Position numbers and translations under genes: made by a program | NCBI RefSeq assembly: GCF_012726205.1 | Contig: NZ_JAASAE010000013.1 | Span: 1 to 64,000, forward strand | Length of the DNA: 64,000 nucleotides | Origin: Rhodococcus sp. HNM0569 | GTDB lineage: Bacteria > Actinomycetota > Actinomycetes > Mycobacteriales > Mycobacteriaceae | Reading direction: 5' to 3' | Part shown: positions 26,197 to 34,518 of the stretch, piece after piece | Layout: every line of letters starts with the position of its first letter | Numbering within the stretch: the first letter of the stretch is position 1 | Notes under the pieces: model-generated | Seen by the model: the letters and a program-made list of their open reading frames with translations, nothing else | What the model was told of the DNA's origin: nothing | Databases searched by the model: none

Positions 26197-26445
26197 CGAC
26201 TCCCCGCAGGTGCTGTGGTTGGGACGGCGTGCTCGATCCTGCCGAGCTCGGCGGCAAGTCGCACTTCACACCGCTGCACCCGTCGGCGTGGGCGGGGGAC
26301 CCTTCCCGCGGTCGAGGGGCTCGTGGCACGCGGCGGGTGGCGGACGGTCCGCGATGCAGCAGGCAAGCAGCCGATCGACGTCGCCCGGGAGCGCGGGCAT
26401 CACCACCTGGTCGACGAGCTGACCCGCGACCGGTGCACGAACTGA
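26193..26445 (+). pseudogene. Ankyrin-repeat protein gene with a frameshift
   Basis: The GTG at 26193 overlaps the preceding stop. The first frame gives GGKSHFTPLHPSAWAGDPS, an ankyrin-like TPLH...A...GD pattern, up to about 26302. The repeat then continues in another frame as VEGLVARGGWRTVRDAAGKQPIDVARERGHHHLVDEL. Removing one C from the run in CCTTCCCGCGG would restore one protein of about 83 aa. It may be a real mutation or a sequencing error. Confidence 0.6.
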
Positions 26446-26720
26446 GCGCGGCGCACGTGCGCGCGTTGCAGCGCAATGTCGACTTCGTGCCCGGCGGCGA
26501 GCTGCACTGGCGCGAGAAACCCCTCCGCTACCCGCAGGTCGAAGTACTCACGGAAATCCCGTCCGCCACCCTGTTGTTCGGTGTGCCGATGCAGTACGGC
26601 GGCATCCGGGTCACGCTCGACGGACTCGACGTGATCCTGGAGTCGTCGTCACGCATGGGGCACGAGGTGCGGATCTACCGGGTGAACCGGCACGGCGTCC
26701 AGATCGTGCGCCACCCGTGA
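26433..26720 (+). CDS. Hypothetical 95-aa protein coupled to the ankyrin gene
   Basis: GTG at 26433 overlaps the ankyrin frame's stop region (GTGCACGAACTGA). The product contains VDFVPGGELHWREKPLRYPQ and a beta-rich GGIRVTLDGLDVILES. No signal or membrane segment is present and I recognise no family. It ends just before a strong terminator hairpin. Confidence 0.55.
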   Translation: MHELSAAHVRALQRNVDFVPGGELHWREKPLRYPQVEVLTEIPSATLLFGVPMQYGGIRVTLDGLDVILESSSRMGHEVRIYRVNRHGVQIVRHP

Positions 26721-26728
26721 AGCCGGCA

Positions 26729-26762
26729 CACCTCCCCGGCCGAAAGCTCGGCCGGGGAGGTG
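26729..26762. terminator. Strong bidirectional hairpin terminator
   Basis: CACCTCCCCGGCCGA (26729-26743) pairs perfectly with TCGGCCGGGGAGGTG (26748-26762) across the 4-nt loop AAGC. It lies between the convergent DraG-ankyrin operon and the liv operon. There is no U-tract, as is common in actinobacteria. Confidence 0.85.
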
Positions 26763-26778
26763 CGGTGGCAGATGTCGC

Positions 26779-28122
26779 TCACGGCGCCTCGGGAATCCCG
26801 TTCTCGGGCGGTGCATCTTCGCCCGATCCACTGGACTCGGGTTCGATCGGGGCGTCGCCGATGTCGGTCACCAGGATCGGCGTCAAGTACTCGCCGCCGG
26901 CGCCCTCGATGCGGGAGACGGCCATACCCGAAATGCCCATGTGGCTGTCGGCGGAGTAGCGGAACGGCGCAAGCGCGGGGCCCTCGAAGTCGCCTCCGCG
27001 TTCCTGCAGAGCCTCGACCACGGACTCGCGGGTCAGGTCTTCTCCTGCGGCCATCAGCGTCTGCACGAAGGTGTAGGCCTGCGACATGCCGTACAGGCGG
27101 TAGTTCGTCAACGGTTGGCCGTTGCCGTACTCCTCCCAGACTCGCGTGAACAGCTGGATCCACGGATTGTCCGTCTGGTCGATACCGGGCAGGTACTCGG
27201 TGGTGAGAGTGCCGTCGAGCGCACTCGCACCCTCGACACGGCCTTCGGAGAACCTCGCCAGCAGCCCGCCGACGAGGGCGGGATCCGATCCCACATTCGA
27301 ATAGAACCACTGCGGGTGGTAACCGAGCGTCATCCCGGCAAGCTGGCTCAGTGCGGTGTAGGACGGCACCGTGAAGCCGAGGACGACATCGGCGCCGGAT
27401 GCCTGCAGGGCGGCGATCTGCGGCCCCACCTCGGTGTTGCCGGACGTATATCGCTGCACGGAGACGATCTGGTCGTCGTTCAGGAACTGGCGCACACCCT
27501 TCTCGCCGTCTTCGCCGAAGTCGTCGTCCTGCAGGAACAGGCCGACCTTGGCGTCCGGCATGTTCTCGGCCACATACTGTCCGATGATCTTCCCTTCGGA
27601 CTCGTAGTCGGTCTGCCAGCCGAAGGTCCACGGGTTCGCCTCGGGATCGTCGCCCCACTGCAGCGAACCACTCGACACGAAGAGGTCGGGAACCTGCTCG
27701 TCGTTGAGATAGTCGATCACCGCATTGTGCGGGGGCGTTCCGAGACCGGCGACCATCGCGAAGATCTGGTCCTGCAGAACGAGTTTCTCGGTGACGGTGC
27801 TCGTGTTGGTCGGGTTGTAGCCGTCGTCCTCGACGATCCATTCGATCTGTCGACCGTGCACGCCACCTGCGGCATTGACGAAGTCGTAGTAGGCCTGGTG
27901 GCCTGAGGGAATCTCGCTGTAGCCGGGCGCGGCGACGCCGGTGAGCGGGAAGTGGCCGCCGATGGTGACGGTGTCGTCGGTGACGCCGGTCGTGTCCCCG
28001 GCGCCGTCCCCGCCCGACGCATCGCCGCCGCGGTCGCCCCCCGCGCCGCACGCGGCAGCGACGAGCGCTGTGGCGGTGAGCATTCCGACAGCCGCAGCTG
28101 CCCTGCGCACTCTGATTCTCAT
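26779..28122 (-). CDS. ABC transporter substrate-binding lipoprotein, branched-chain amino acid type (LivK)
   Basis: The 447-aa protein has a lipoprotein signal (TATALVAAAC). The type-I periplasmic-binding fold contains VTIGGHFPLTGVAAPG, YYDFVNAAGGVHGRQIEWIV and a late YGMSQAYTFVQTL. The extracytoplasmic protein captures ligand for LivHMGF. The ligand may be a branched-chain amino acid, an amide or another small compound. ATG follows GAGGAGA. It is the last gene of livGFHMK. Confidence 0.88.
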   Translation of the reverse strand: MRIRVRRAAAAVGMLTATALVAAACGAGGDRGGDASGGDGAGDTTGVTDDTVTIGGHFPLTGVAAPGYSEIPSGHQAYYDFVNAAGGVHGRQIEWIVEDDGYNPTNTSTVTEKLVLQDQIFAMVAGLGTPPHNAVIDYLNDEQVPDLFVSSGSLQWGDDPEANPWTFGWQTDYESEGKIIGQYVAENMPDAKVGLFLQDDDFGEDGEKGVRQFLNDDQIVSVQRYTSGNTEVGPQIAALQASGADVVLGFTVPSYTALSQLAGMTLGYHPQWFYSNVGSDPALVGGLLARFSEGRVEGASALDGTLTTEYLPGIDQTDNPWIQLFTRVWEEYGNGQPLTNYRLYGMSQAYTFVQTLMAAGEDLTRESVVEALQERGGDFEGPALAPFRYSADSHMGISGMAVSRIEGAGGEYLTPILVTDIGDAPIEPESSGSGEDAPPENGIPEAP

Positions 28123-28155
28123 GTCGTTTCTCCTCGGGTCCGGGTTCGTCCGGGC

Positions 28156-29295
28156 TTACTGGTGGGATTCCTGCGAGGTTGTGCTCATCGCGGCGATCTC
28201 GGCGCGGGCCCGACGGGCGAACCATCGGTTGCGCAGCGTGCCGACGATTCCGGCGGGAGCTGCCAGGATCACGACGACGACGGTCGCACCGAGGATCACC
28301 GGGCTCAGTTCGGCAAGCCGTTCCGGCGCGATGTCGAAGTTCGCCCCGACTTCTTCCGCGTAGTACTGAAGGAACACCAGCACCGCCGAGCCGAGCAATG
28401 CTCCGGTGAGACTGCCGAGACCTCCGAGCACGACGGCGGCCAGCAGGAGCAACGACAGTGTGATGTGGAAGTTGGTGGGTGCCGCGAGCCGCACGTTCAT
28501 CGCCATCAGCGCCCCGGCGACCCCGGCGGTGGTCGCGCTGAGCGAGAAGCACACCACTCGGGTCCGGGCGAGGTCGATCCCGGCGAGTTCGGCGGCCACG
28601 TCGTCGTCGCGCACGGCGCGCCACTGCCGGCCTACGCGGCTCCGTGAGAGGTTCGCCAGGGCGACGAAGGTGAGCGCCAACAGGATCCAGCCGAGATATG
28701 CGAGGAAACGGTAGCGGTCGAGTTCGACTCCGGTGACGAACCAGAACGCGTCGAGCAGCCACGACGGCATGCCCTCCGTCATGTCGGGCAGCGTGACTCG
28801 AAGCCCCTGGTCGCCGCCGAGCACGCGAAACTGCAGGGCCAGTGACGGAACCGCGACGGCGAGTGCGAGGGTGGCCCCGGCGATGTACGGGCCGTGCAGA
28901 CGCGCCGCGGCGATGCCGACCACGACACCCACCGCGAGCGCCACGGCGCTTGCGAGCACTACGGCAGCCAACACCGTCCAGAGAGTGGGACTGCCCTCGG
29001 AGAGCAGCAGTGCCGCCGTGTAGGCGCCGATCGCCATGAAAGCGCCGTGCCCGAGCGACAACTGGCCGCTGAGGCCGATCAACACCGTGAGCCCGCCCGC
29101 GGCGATTCCGTAGTACGCCATGTTGCCGATCTGGCTCTGCCGGAACTCGGGGGACGTCTCGACGAGCAGCGCGACGACGAGCAGGCCGAGGACGGCGATC
29201 GCACCGTGGCGTACCAGTGGAGTCGACAGTGCGCGACGCACACGGGAGGCCGGCCTCGGTGAGGCGTGCTCGGTGGTGGGCAGGGTCGTCGTCAT
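28156..29295 (-). CDS. ABC transporter permease, LivM type
   Basis: The 379-aa permease has about nine to ten membrane helices. It carries the LivM signature GLSGQLSLGHGAFMAIGAYTAA, later VGRQWRAVRDDDVAAELAGIDLAR (the coupling-helix region that contacts the ATPases), and VLGGLGSLTGALLG. It forms the channel with LivH. Start and stop overlap with livH (ATGA). Confidence 0.92.
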   Translation of the reverse strand: MTTTLPTTEHASPRPASRVRRALSTPLVRHGAIAVLGLLVVALLVETSPEFRQSQIGNMAYYGIAAGGLTVLIGLSGQLSLGHGAFMAIGAYTAALLLSEGSPTLWTVLAAVVLASAVALAVGVVVGIAAARLHGPYIAGATLALAVAVPSLALQFRVLGGDQGLRVTLPDMTEGMPSWLLDAFWFVTGVELDRYRFLAYLGWILLALTFVALANLSRSRVGRQWRAVRDDDVAAELAGIDLARTRVVCFSLSATTAGVAGALMAMNVRLAAPTNFHITLSLLLLAAVVLGGLGSLTGALLGSAVLVFLQYYAEEVGANFDIAPERLAELSPVILGATVVVVILAAPAGIVGTLRNRWFARRARAEIAAMSTTSQESHQ

Positions 29296-30173
29296 CAGAC
29301 TCTCCGTTCGGCGACGTGCGAGAACAGGCCACCCGGGCGAACCAGGAGGACCACGATGAGGATCGCGAGGGCGAACACCGAGACGAGGTGACCGCCGAGG
29401 TATCCGCTGACGAAACTGAGCGTCAGGCCGAGGATCAGGCCGCCGACGACCGAGCCGACAGGACTGTCCAGGCCGCCGAGTACCGCTGCCACGAAACCGA
29501 ATACGACGTACGCATCCATGTACCCCGGATGAATGAACGAGCCGCTGCCGATCAGGAGCCCGGCGAGCGCACCGATCATCGCCGCGAGCGCCCAGCCGAG
29601 CGTCAGCATCCGGCCCACCCGCACGCCCAGCAGCCGGGAGACTTCGGGGTTGAACGCGGCGGCACGCATACGCAAGCCGAGGTCGGTGTACTGGAAGAGC
29701 AACAGCAGACAGGTCATCACGACACCGACTGCGGCGATCGTGAACAGACCCATCGGTGAGATCGGAACGGTCGTGTCGCCGACGCGGAGACCCTCGATGC
29801 TGAACGGAGCCTGCATCGGCTGGTACTGCGTGCCGAAGACCAGTGCGGCGAGCGCGTGGATCATCATGAAGAGTCCCAGCGTCAGGATCACCGCGTTGAT
29901 CTCCGACTTGCCTTCGACGGGCCGCACGACGACGCGTTCGACGAACGCGCCGAGCGCGAGCCCCGCGATCAACGCGGCGGCGAAACCGACCCAGTAGTTC
30001 GCACCGGCGTCGATCAGCTCGAGCGCGATGTAGGTGGTGACCATCGCCATCGCCGCCTGCGCGAAGTTGACGATCCGGGTGGAGCGCCAGATCATGCACA
30101 GCGCCAGTGCGAATGCCGCGTACACGGCGCCGAGGACCAGACCGCTCAGGGTCGTGGCGAGAAACTGTTGCAC
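29295..30173 (-). CDS. ABC transporter permease, LivH type
   Basis: The 292-aa permease begins MQQFLATTLSGLVLGAVYAAFALAL, typical of LivH. It has IVNFAQAAMAMV, RMRAAAFNPEVSRLLGVRVGRM (coupling-helix region) and VLGGLDSPVGSVVGGLILGL. It partners LivM. It starts 31 nt after livF. Confidence 0.92.
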   Translation of the reverse strand: MQQFLATTLSGLVLGAVYAAFALALCMIWRSTRIVNFAQAAMAMVTTYIALELIDAGANYWVGFAAALIAGLALGAFVERVVVRPVEGKSEINAVILTLGLFMMIHALAALVFGTQYQPMQAPFSIEGLRVGDTTVPISPMGLFTIAAVGVVMTCLLLLFQYTDLGLRMRAAAFNPEVSRLLGVRVGRMLTLGWALAAMIGALAGLLIGSGSFIHPGYMDAYVVFGFVAAVLGGLDSPVGSVVGGLILGLTLSFVSGYLGGHLVSVFALAILIVVLLVRPGGLFSHVAERRV

Positions 30174-30203
30174 TACGGTTCCTTCTTTCGAGAACCCGGC
30201 TTC

Positions 30204-30908
30204 TCAGAAGCCGAGGTAGGCGTGCCGGAGCTGTTCGTCGGCAGCGAGCACCGCCGCGTCGTCGGTTGCGACGACCCTGCCGAGGCTCAGAACGACGCCG
30301 AGGTCCGCGATCGACAGGGCGCTGCGGGCGTTCTGCTCGACGAGCACCACGGTCAGGCCTTCGGCAGCGACGAGCCGTGTGAGCAGATCGAAGATCTGGG
30401 TGACGACACGCGGCGCGAGCCCAAGCGAAGGCTCGTCCAGCAGAAGTACTTTCGGCCGTGCCATGAGTGCTCGACCGATGACGAGCATCTGCCGTTCGCC
30501 ACCGGACAACTGGTGCGCCGTGGCCTGGCGGCGTTCGCCGAGCCGGGGGAACAGGTCGAAGACCTCGTCCACGGTCATGGGCGGCGTGCCTGCTGCGCGA
30601 TGCAGCCCGCCGAGGCGCAGGTTCTCGGTCACCGTCATCTCCGCGATGACGCCTCGACCCTCCGGCACGTGGGCAAGACCGAGGCCGGACAGCTTCTCCG
30701 CCGCGACCGTCGTGATGTCGCGGCCGGCCAGACGCACCTTCCCGCTACGAGCCGGGACGAGCCCGGACACGGTCCGCAGCAACGTGGTCTTCCCGGCGCC
30801 GTTGGCGCCGAGGACTGCGGTCACCCGTCCCTCGGGTGCGGTGAAGCTCACCCCGTCGAGGGCCTTCACCGGGCCGTATCCGGCACTGAGCGCTTCGACG
30901 GCGAACAT
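30204..30908 (-). CDS. ABC transporter ATP-binding protein, LivF type
   Basis: The 234-aa ATPase has Walker A GANGAGKTT (about 35), the family motif HVPEGRGVIAEMTVTENL, signature LSGGERQ (about 135) and Walker B LLLDEPSLGLAP. ATG overlaps the livG stop by one base. With LivG it powers import. Confidence 0.93.
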   Translation of the reverse strand: MFAVEALSAGYGPVKALDGVSFTAPEGRVTAVLGANGAGKTTLLRTVSGLVPARSGKVRLAGRDITTVAAEKLSGLGLAHVPEGRGVIAEMTVTENLRLGGLHRAAGTPPMTVDEVFDLFPRLGERRQATAHQLSGGERQMLVIGRALMARPKVLLLDEPSLGLAPRVVTQIFDLLTRLVAAEGLTVVLVEQNARSALSIADLGVVLSLGRVVATDDAAVLAADEQLRHAYLGF

Positions 30909-31780
30909 CACCGCACCTCCTCGATGTACCCGTGCGTGTGCTCTTCGGACGTGTGCTGCTCGACGTCTTCCCCGAGGTAGGCGGCAAGCACCGCGGGGTC
31001 GGTTCGGACGTCGGCAGGGGATCCGGACGCGATGACCTTTCCGAAGTCCAGGACGGTGATGTGATCGGACACCGTCATCACCAGGTCCATGTGGTGCTCG
31101 ACGAGCATCACCGAGGTGTGCTCGGCGAGCCCGCGGATGAGTTCGCCGAGTTCGTGCATCTCCTCGGCGGACAGGCCGCTCGCGGGTTCGTCGAGCAGGA
31201 GCAGTTCGGGCTCGGCGACCAGCGCGCGCGCGAGCGCCACCCGCTTGCGCACCGGATAGGGCAGCGACGACGGGTACCTGTGGGCGTAGTCGGCGATCCC
31301 CAACTCGCCCAGTATGTTCCGTGAACGTGCCTCGAGGTCGCGGTCGTCCGTGGGTCCGCGTCCGATGCCGACGAAGCCTGCGAGGAAACCTGCGCGCGCG
31401 TGACGGTCGGCGCCGACCATGACGTTCTCGAGCACGCTCATCCGGTCGAAGAGCCCGAGTCCCTGCAGGGTGCGTGCGATGCCGAGGCCGGCGAGCTGGT
31501 GTGGCCGCAACCGTCGCAGTCGTCTTCCCCGCAGCCACAGTTCCCCCGCCGAGGGCGTGACGAATCCGCACACCACGTTGAACAGCGTCGTCTTGCCCGC
31601 GCCGTTGGGGCCGATCACGGCGAGCACCTGGCGCGGTGCGATCTCGAGGGAGACGTCGCTCAACGCCTGGACGCCGCCGAAACGCACCGAGACATTTCTC
31701 GCCGCGAACAAGGGTGCGGGGTCGGTGGCCGCGGACGCCACGGTGTCGTCGGTCTCGCCCGCGACGTCGGTGTCCGCCAT
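30908..31780 (-). CDS. ABC transporter ATP-binding protein, LivG type
   Basis: The 290-aa ATPase has Walker A GPNGAGKTT, LivG-specific GIARTLQGLGLFDRMSVLENV, a diverged signature region (LPYPVRKRVALARAL in place of LSYGxQR) and Walker B LLLDEPASGLS. The N-terminus has an Asp/Thr/Ala-rich extension of about 25 residues. ATG follows GAGGAGACCCG. It is the first gene of the operon and is divergent from the PucR regulator. Confidence 0.9.
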   Translation of the reverse strand: MADTDVAGETDDTVASAATDPAPLFAARNVSVRFGGVQALSDVSLEIAPRQVLAVIGPNGAGKTTLFNVVCGFVTPSAGELWLRGRRLRRLRPHQLAGLGIARTLQGLGLFDRMSVLENVMVGADRHARAGFLAGFVGIGRGPTDDRDLEARSRNILGELGIADYAHRYPSSLPYPVRKRVALARALVAEPELLLLDEPASGLSAEEMHELGELIRGLAEHTSVMLVEHHMDLVMTVSDHITVLDFGKVIASGSPADVRTDPAVLAAYLGEDVEQHTSEEHTHGYIEEVR

Positions 31781-31952
31781 CGGGTCTCCTCTCGTTTCGA
31801 CCACGGCCGCCTGCGCGGACCTATGACGTGGATCACTTTGGCGTCTCTGCACAGTTCGGGATATGGGCTGAGCGCACAAAACTGGTCGGGCGCTGTGTAC
31901 GGGTGTTCCGGTTTGTCTTGGTTTTTCCAGCCGGGCGTGCAACCCTCCGCAC

Positions 31953-33179
31953 ATGGATGTGACCCACTACACATCGCCGGATCCCGCTCCCGATTCGGAT
32001 CATGACGAGCTTCGGCGCGGCATCGCGCGGGCCTGGGCAGCACTGGTCGACCAGGCCGATGCGGTCGCCGACGACATCACGCGCCGACTGATCGAGCGGG
32101 ACAAGGAGTGGCACGAGACGGTCGGACCGGAGTTTCGGGCCGAGCTCCGGCACAACACGCGCGAGCACGTGCGGCGGGGAGTCCGCACGATGGCGGGCCT
32201 GTCCTCCGACGGTGAGACCACCTCGCTGTGGCGGGAGACAGGTCGCCGACGCGCGCGACAGGGGGTGCCACTCGAGCTCGTCCTCAACGCCTACACGATC
32301 GGCACTCGTGTGATGTGGGAGGCGCTGCTGACCCAGCAGGCGACGCTCGGCATCGACGACCGGGTCCTGGTCCACGCCGGACGGCGGATCTGGTCGAACC
32401 TCGACGTGCAGAACTCGGTGATGTCTGCGGCGTACCGCAAGGAGGCGGCGCTCATGCAGCGCCGGGACCTGCACCTGCAAGGCCGGTTGCTCGACGGGCT
32501 CGTCGAGGGCCGGGGTGCGGACCCGCAGTTCGCCGCCGAGGTCCAGGAGGTTCTCGGGGTCGGTGCGGACGATCCGATCGCATGCGTGGTGGCTCCCTTC
32601 GACGGGCATCGCGACAGCCCCCTCCGGGCGCCCGACGACCGGCTCGACGACGCCGACATCGCGTCGTACTGGCAGGTTCGCGGCGACCTGCACTTCGGTC
32701 TCGTCGTCCTGATCGGGACCACGCTCGACGACCTCGTGTGTCACCTGCGCCCGTGCGCGACCGGCCGCGTCGGGATAGCGGGGGCGCCCGAGGGGATCTC
32801 GGGCTTCGGCACCGCATTCCAGCTCGCCGGGCGCACCGTCGACACGATCGCGCGCGGCAGCGTCGACGTCGCTGTCGTCGACGACCGGCTACCTCAGGTT
32901 CTGTTGGCCTCCTCGCCCGCGGCGACCGGGCTGCTCGTCCGCCGGACGCTCGGGCCGGTTCTCGCGATGCCGCGCCATCAGTCCGATGTGCTGCTCGGCA
33001 CGCTTCGGGCCTTGCTCGCGCACAACGGTTCGCCCACACATGCCGCGGAATCGTTGTACTGCCACCGCAATACGGTCATCTATCGCATGCGGCAGGTCAA
33101 GGAACTCACCGGGCGTAGCATCGCCGACCCCGACGACCGGCTGCTGCTGTCACTGGCCCTGATGGGGCTCGACGTCTGA
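31953..33179 (+). CDS. PucR-family transcriptional regulator
   Basis: The 408-aa protein has an N-terminal sensor helix bundle (RRLIERDKEWHETVGPEF, ARQGVPLELVLNAYTIGTRVMWEAL), a central GGDEF-like region and the PucR C-terminal HTH (LRALLAHNGSPTHAAESLYCHRNTVIYRMRQVKELTG). It is divergent from livGFHMK across 172 bp, so it is the likely regulator of that transporter. It also lies just upstream of the aminotransferase operon. The effector is unknown. Confidence 0.88.
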   Translation: MDVTHYTSPDPAPDSDHDELRRGIARAWAALVDQADAVADDITRRLIERDKEWHETVGPEFRAELRHNTREHVRRGVRTMAGLSSDGETTSLWRETGRRRARQGVPLELVLNAYTIGTRVMWEALLTQQATLGIDDRVLVHAGRRIWSNLDVQNSVMSAAYRKEAALMQRRDLHLQGRLLDGLVEGRGADPQFAAEVQEVLGVGADDPIACVVAPFDGHRDSPLRAPDDRLDDADIASYWQVRGDLHFGLVVLIGTTLDDLVCHLRPCATGRVGIAGAPEGISGFGTAFQLAGRTVDTIARGSVDVAVVDDRLPQVLLASSPAATGLLVRRTLGPVLAMPRHQSDVLLGTLRALLAHNGSPTHAAESLYCHRNTVIYRMRQVKELTGRSIADPDDRLLLSLALMGLDV

Positions 33180-33223
33180 GAAAATCGCACGTGGCGGCAT
33201 GTATCGTGATCTCACGCCATGTC

Positions 33224-33237
33224 GATTGTTGACAATC
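33224..33237. promoter_or_regulatory. GntR/FCD operator, site 1 (aminotransferase operon)
   Basis: GATTGT-TG-ACAATC is a perfect inverted repeat 27 bp before the aminotransferase ATG. It contains TTGACA, a possible -35 box, and the core ATTGT-N2-ACAAT recurs at 50413 and 52601. The fourth gene of the operon encodes a GntR/FCD repressor, so autoregulation is likely. Confidence 0.7.
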
Positions 33238-33264
33238 TGCGGATGCAGAAGAACACTGAATGCC

Positions 33265-34518
33265 ATGACCACCCTGAGCCCCATTCTCAAGCAGGCCACC
33301 CCAGTGGTGGTCGACCATGCGCTCGGTAGCTGGATCCACGGCACGGACGGGCGCGAGTACCTCGACTTCACGACCGGCATCGGCGTGACGAGCACCGGCC
33401 ACTGTCACCCGCGCGTGGTGGAGGCCGCGCGCGAACAGGTCGGCTCGATCGTGCACGCGCAGTACACGACGGTGATGCACAAGCCGCTGCTCGAGCTGAC
33501 CGACAAGCTGGGGGAGTACCTGCCTACGGGGCTCGACTCGGTGTTCTACGCGACGACCGGAGCCGAGGCCGTGGAGGCATCGGTGCGACTCGCGCGGATG
33601 GCGACCGAACGGCCGAACGTCGTCGCGTTCCACGGCGGATTCCACGGCCGTACGGTCGCGGCCGCGTCGCTCACGACGGCAGGCACCCGCTTCCGGTCGG
33701 GTTTCGCACCGTTGATGAGCGGCGTGCACATCGCCCCGTTCCCGTATGCCTTCCGCTACGGGTGGGACGAAGACACGGCGGTCGATTTCGCGCTGAAGGA
33801 ACTCGACTACCTACTGCAGTCGATCTCGGCGCCCGCGGACACTGCGGCGTTCCTCATCGAGCCTGTGCTCGGCGACGGCGGTTATCTCCCGACGCCCGTG
33901 CGGTTCATGGAGGGGTTGCGAGAGCGGGCCGACGCCCACGGCATCCTGCTGATCTTCGACGAGGTGCAGGCGGGCGTCGGGCGTACCGGCAGGTTCTGGG
34001 GCCACCAGTGGTCGACGGCGACGCCGGACATCCTGATCACCGCGAAGGGACTCGCGTCGGGGTTCCCGATCTCCGCGATCGCCGCGCCCACCACCGTCAT
34101 GGACAAGGCGTGGCCCGGTTCGCAGGGCGGCACGTACGGCGGCAACGCGGTGTCTGCCGCGGCGGCGATCGCGACGCTCGACGTCATCCGCGACGAGAAT
34201 CTCGTCCACAACGCGGCGGTGCGCGGCGAGCAACTGGCTGCCGGGCTGCGCGCACTGCAGACGCAGTTCCCACGCCTCGCGGATGTTCGCGGGCGGGGAC
34301 TGATGCAGGGCCTCGAATTCACCACCGCGCAAGGCGCTCCCGACGCCGCTGCGGCGGTCGGCGTACAGCAGGCGGCGATTGCGGAGGACCTGCTGCTCCT
34401 CACGTGCGGCGGCTTTGGCAACGTAGTGCGCGTGATCCCCGCGCTCAACGTCTCGGAAAACGAAATCGACCAGGGCCTCACCCGCCTCGAGGCCGCTATG
34501 AAGGCGGCCTTCGCTTGA
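33265..34518 (+). CDS. Class III PLP aminotransferase, 4-aminobutyrate aminotransferase-like
   Basis: The 417-aa protein has class III motifs: EYLDFTTGIGVTSTGHCHP, YATTGAEAVEASVRLAR, IFDEVQAGVGRTGRFW and the PLP lysine in ITAKGLASGFP (about residue 261). It transfers an omega-amino group to a 2-oxo acid, giving a semialdehyde. No Shine-Dalgarno sequence precedes the ATG, and a TTGACA box about 30 nt upstream would place transcription start near the ATG, so the mRNA may be leaderless. The coupled aldehyde dehydrogenase suits oxidation of the semialdehyde. Substrates other than GABA are possible. Confidence 0.85.
   Translation: MTTLSPILKQATPVVVDHALGSWIHGTDGREYLDFTTGIGVTSTGHCHPRVVEAAREQVGSIVHAQYTTVMHKPLLELTDKLGEYLPTGLDSVFYATTGAEAVEASVRLARMATERPNVVAFHGGFHGRTVAAASLTTAGTRFRSGFAPLMSGVHIAPFPYAFRYGWDEDTAVDFALKELDYLLQSISAPADTAAFLIEPVLGDGGYLPTPVRFMEGLRERADAHGILLIFDEVQAGVGRTGRFWGHQWSTATPDILITAKGLASGFPISAIAAPTTVMDKAWPGSQGGTYGGNAVSAAAAIATLDVIRDENLVHNAAVRGEQLAAGLRALQTQFPRLADVRGRGLMQGLEFTTAQGAPDAAAAVGVQQAAIAEDLLLLTCGGFGNVVRVIPALNVSENEIDQGLTRLEAAMKAAFA

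Noticed and set aside
28156-30099. A longer LivM reading frame extending upstream through livH
   Set aside because: The upstream part is a shadow of livH. The ATG at 29295 overlapping the livH stop is the normal LivM start.
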